A stretch of DNA of 5,050 nt. Origin: Gammaproteobacteria bacterium. Its GTDB lineage: Bacteria; Pseudomonadota; Gammaproteobacteria; Thiohalomonadales; Thiohalomonadaceae. Below, in pieces: positions 4,951 to 5,050 of this stretch. The stretch spans positions 1 to 5,050 of the forward strand of contig JADFYS010000175.1 in assembly GCA_015232955.1 (NCBI GenBank), written 5' to 3'. A model generated the notes under the pieces. It made no database searches and was not told the DNA's origin. It saw only the letters and a program-made list of their open reading frames with translations. The position numbers and the translations under genes were made by a program. Position 1 is the first letter of the stretch. Each line of letters starts with the position of its first letter.

Positions 4951-5050
4951 GGTTCTGTCACAAACTTTCAGCAAGGGCGAACTGCTTCCATGAATTTCAG
5001 GCATTTCACGCCGCTAGGGCATAGAACTGCTGTGCCTGGGACATACAGTG
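4951..5050. mobile_element. Probable end of an IS6-type insertion sequence (partial)
   Basis: The sequence from 4951 begins GGTTCTGTCACAAACTTTC. It resembles IS6-family terminal repeats, which start GG(C/T)(A/T)CTGTTGCAAA. About 55 bases inside it, the minus strand carries a stop codon preceded by a short open frame that fits an IS6 transposase C-terminus, and this spacing between stop and terminus is usual in the family. The T-rich 8-mer at 4943-4950 would be the target duplication if the other end carries the same bases. The other end and most of the transposase are outside the window, so the family call rests on about 100 bases. Confidence 0.55.
5006..5050 (-). CDS. C-terminal end of a probable IS6-type transposase (partial)
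   Basis: On the minus strand the frame enters from the right edge and ends HCMSQAQQFYALAA followed by TGA (5006-5008). IS6-family DDE transposases commonly end with a Q/F-rich helix finishing in ...(F/Y)..(V/L)AA, and this tail fits by position and pattern. The catalytic domain is not in the window, so activity cannot be judged. Confidence 0.45.
   Translation of the reverse strand, partial: HCMSQAQQFYALAA

Overview
The window looks like the right-hand part of a small integrated mobile element in a gammaproteobacterium-like genome, ending at a host tRNA pair. The evidence is a tyrosine recombinase gene pointing at the 3' end of a tRNA gene, a small DNA-binding protein directly upstream of it, a self-encoded family A DNA polymerase, and tandem 22-bp repeats of iteron type. 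Both tRNA genes encode CCA, tRNA-His has the bacterial G-1, and the GC content is moderate. The host assignment is an inference from style only.

Layout. Positions 1-321 are an AT-rich upstream region with a possible 3' end of an earlier gene, C/G-run hairpins that could be its terminator, and a perfect 16-bp palindrome. Next comes a tightly coupled pair: an unnamed protein of 211 residues (322-957) and a 570-residue exonuclease-polymerase of the Pol I family (957-2669), joined by a TGATG stop-start. A 123-base gap follows with three exact-period 22-bp repeats, each centred on an inverted repeat. Then comes a second plus-strand cluster: a winged-helix protein (2793-3314, probably frameshifted near its 3' end), an AlpA/excisionase-like protein (3169-3555) and a tyrosine integrase (3393-4649). 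The last two share 163 bp in different frames.

The integrase stop codon lies inside a hairpin that is the intrinsic terminator of the opposite-strand tRNA-His/tRNA-Arg unit (4687-4868). At the right edge, 4951-5050 looks like one end of an IS6-type insertion sequence, with the last codons of its transposase on the minus strand.

Working model (inference): the integrase and the AlpA-like protein move the element at the tRNA-Arg gene. The polymerase and its partner copy it or repair it when excised. The winged-helix protein may bind the 22-bp repeats and perhaps the 16-bp palindrome, either to start replication or to regulate both operons. No helicase, primase, relaxase or cargo gene is visible, so the element is either minimal or continues to the left of the window.
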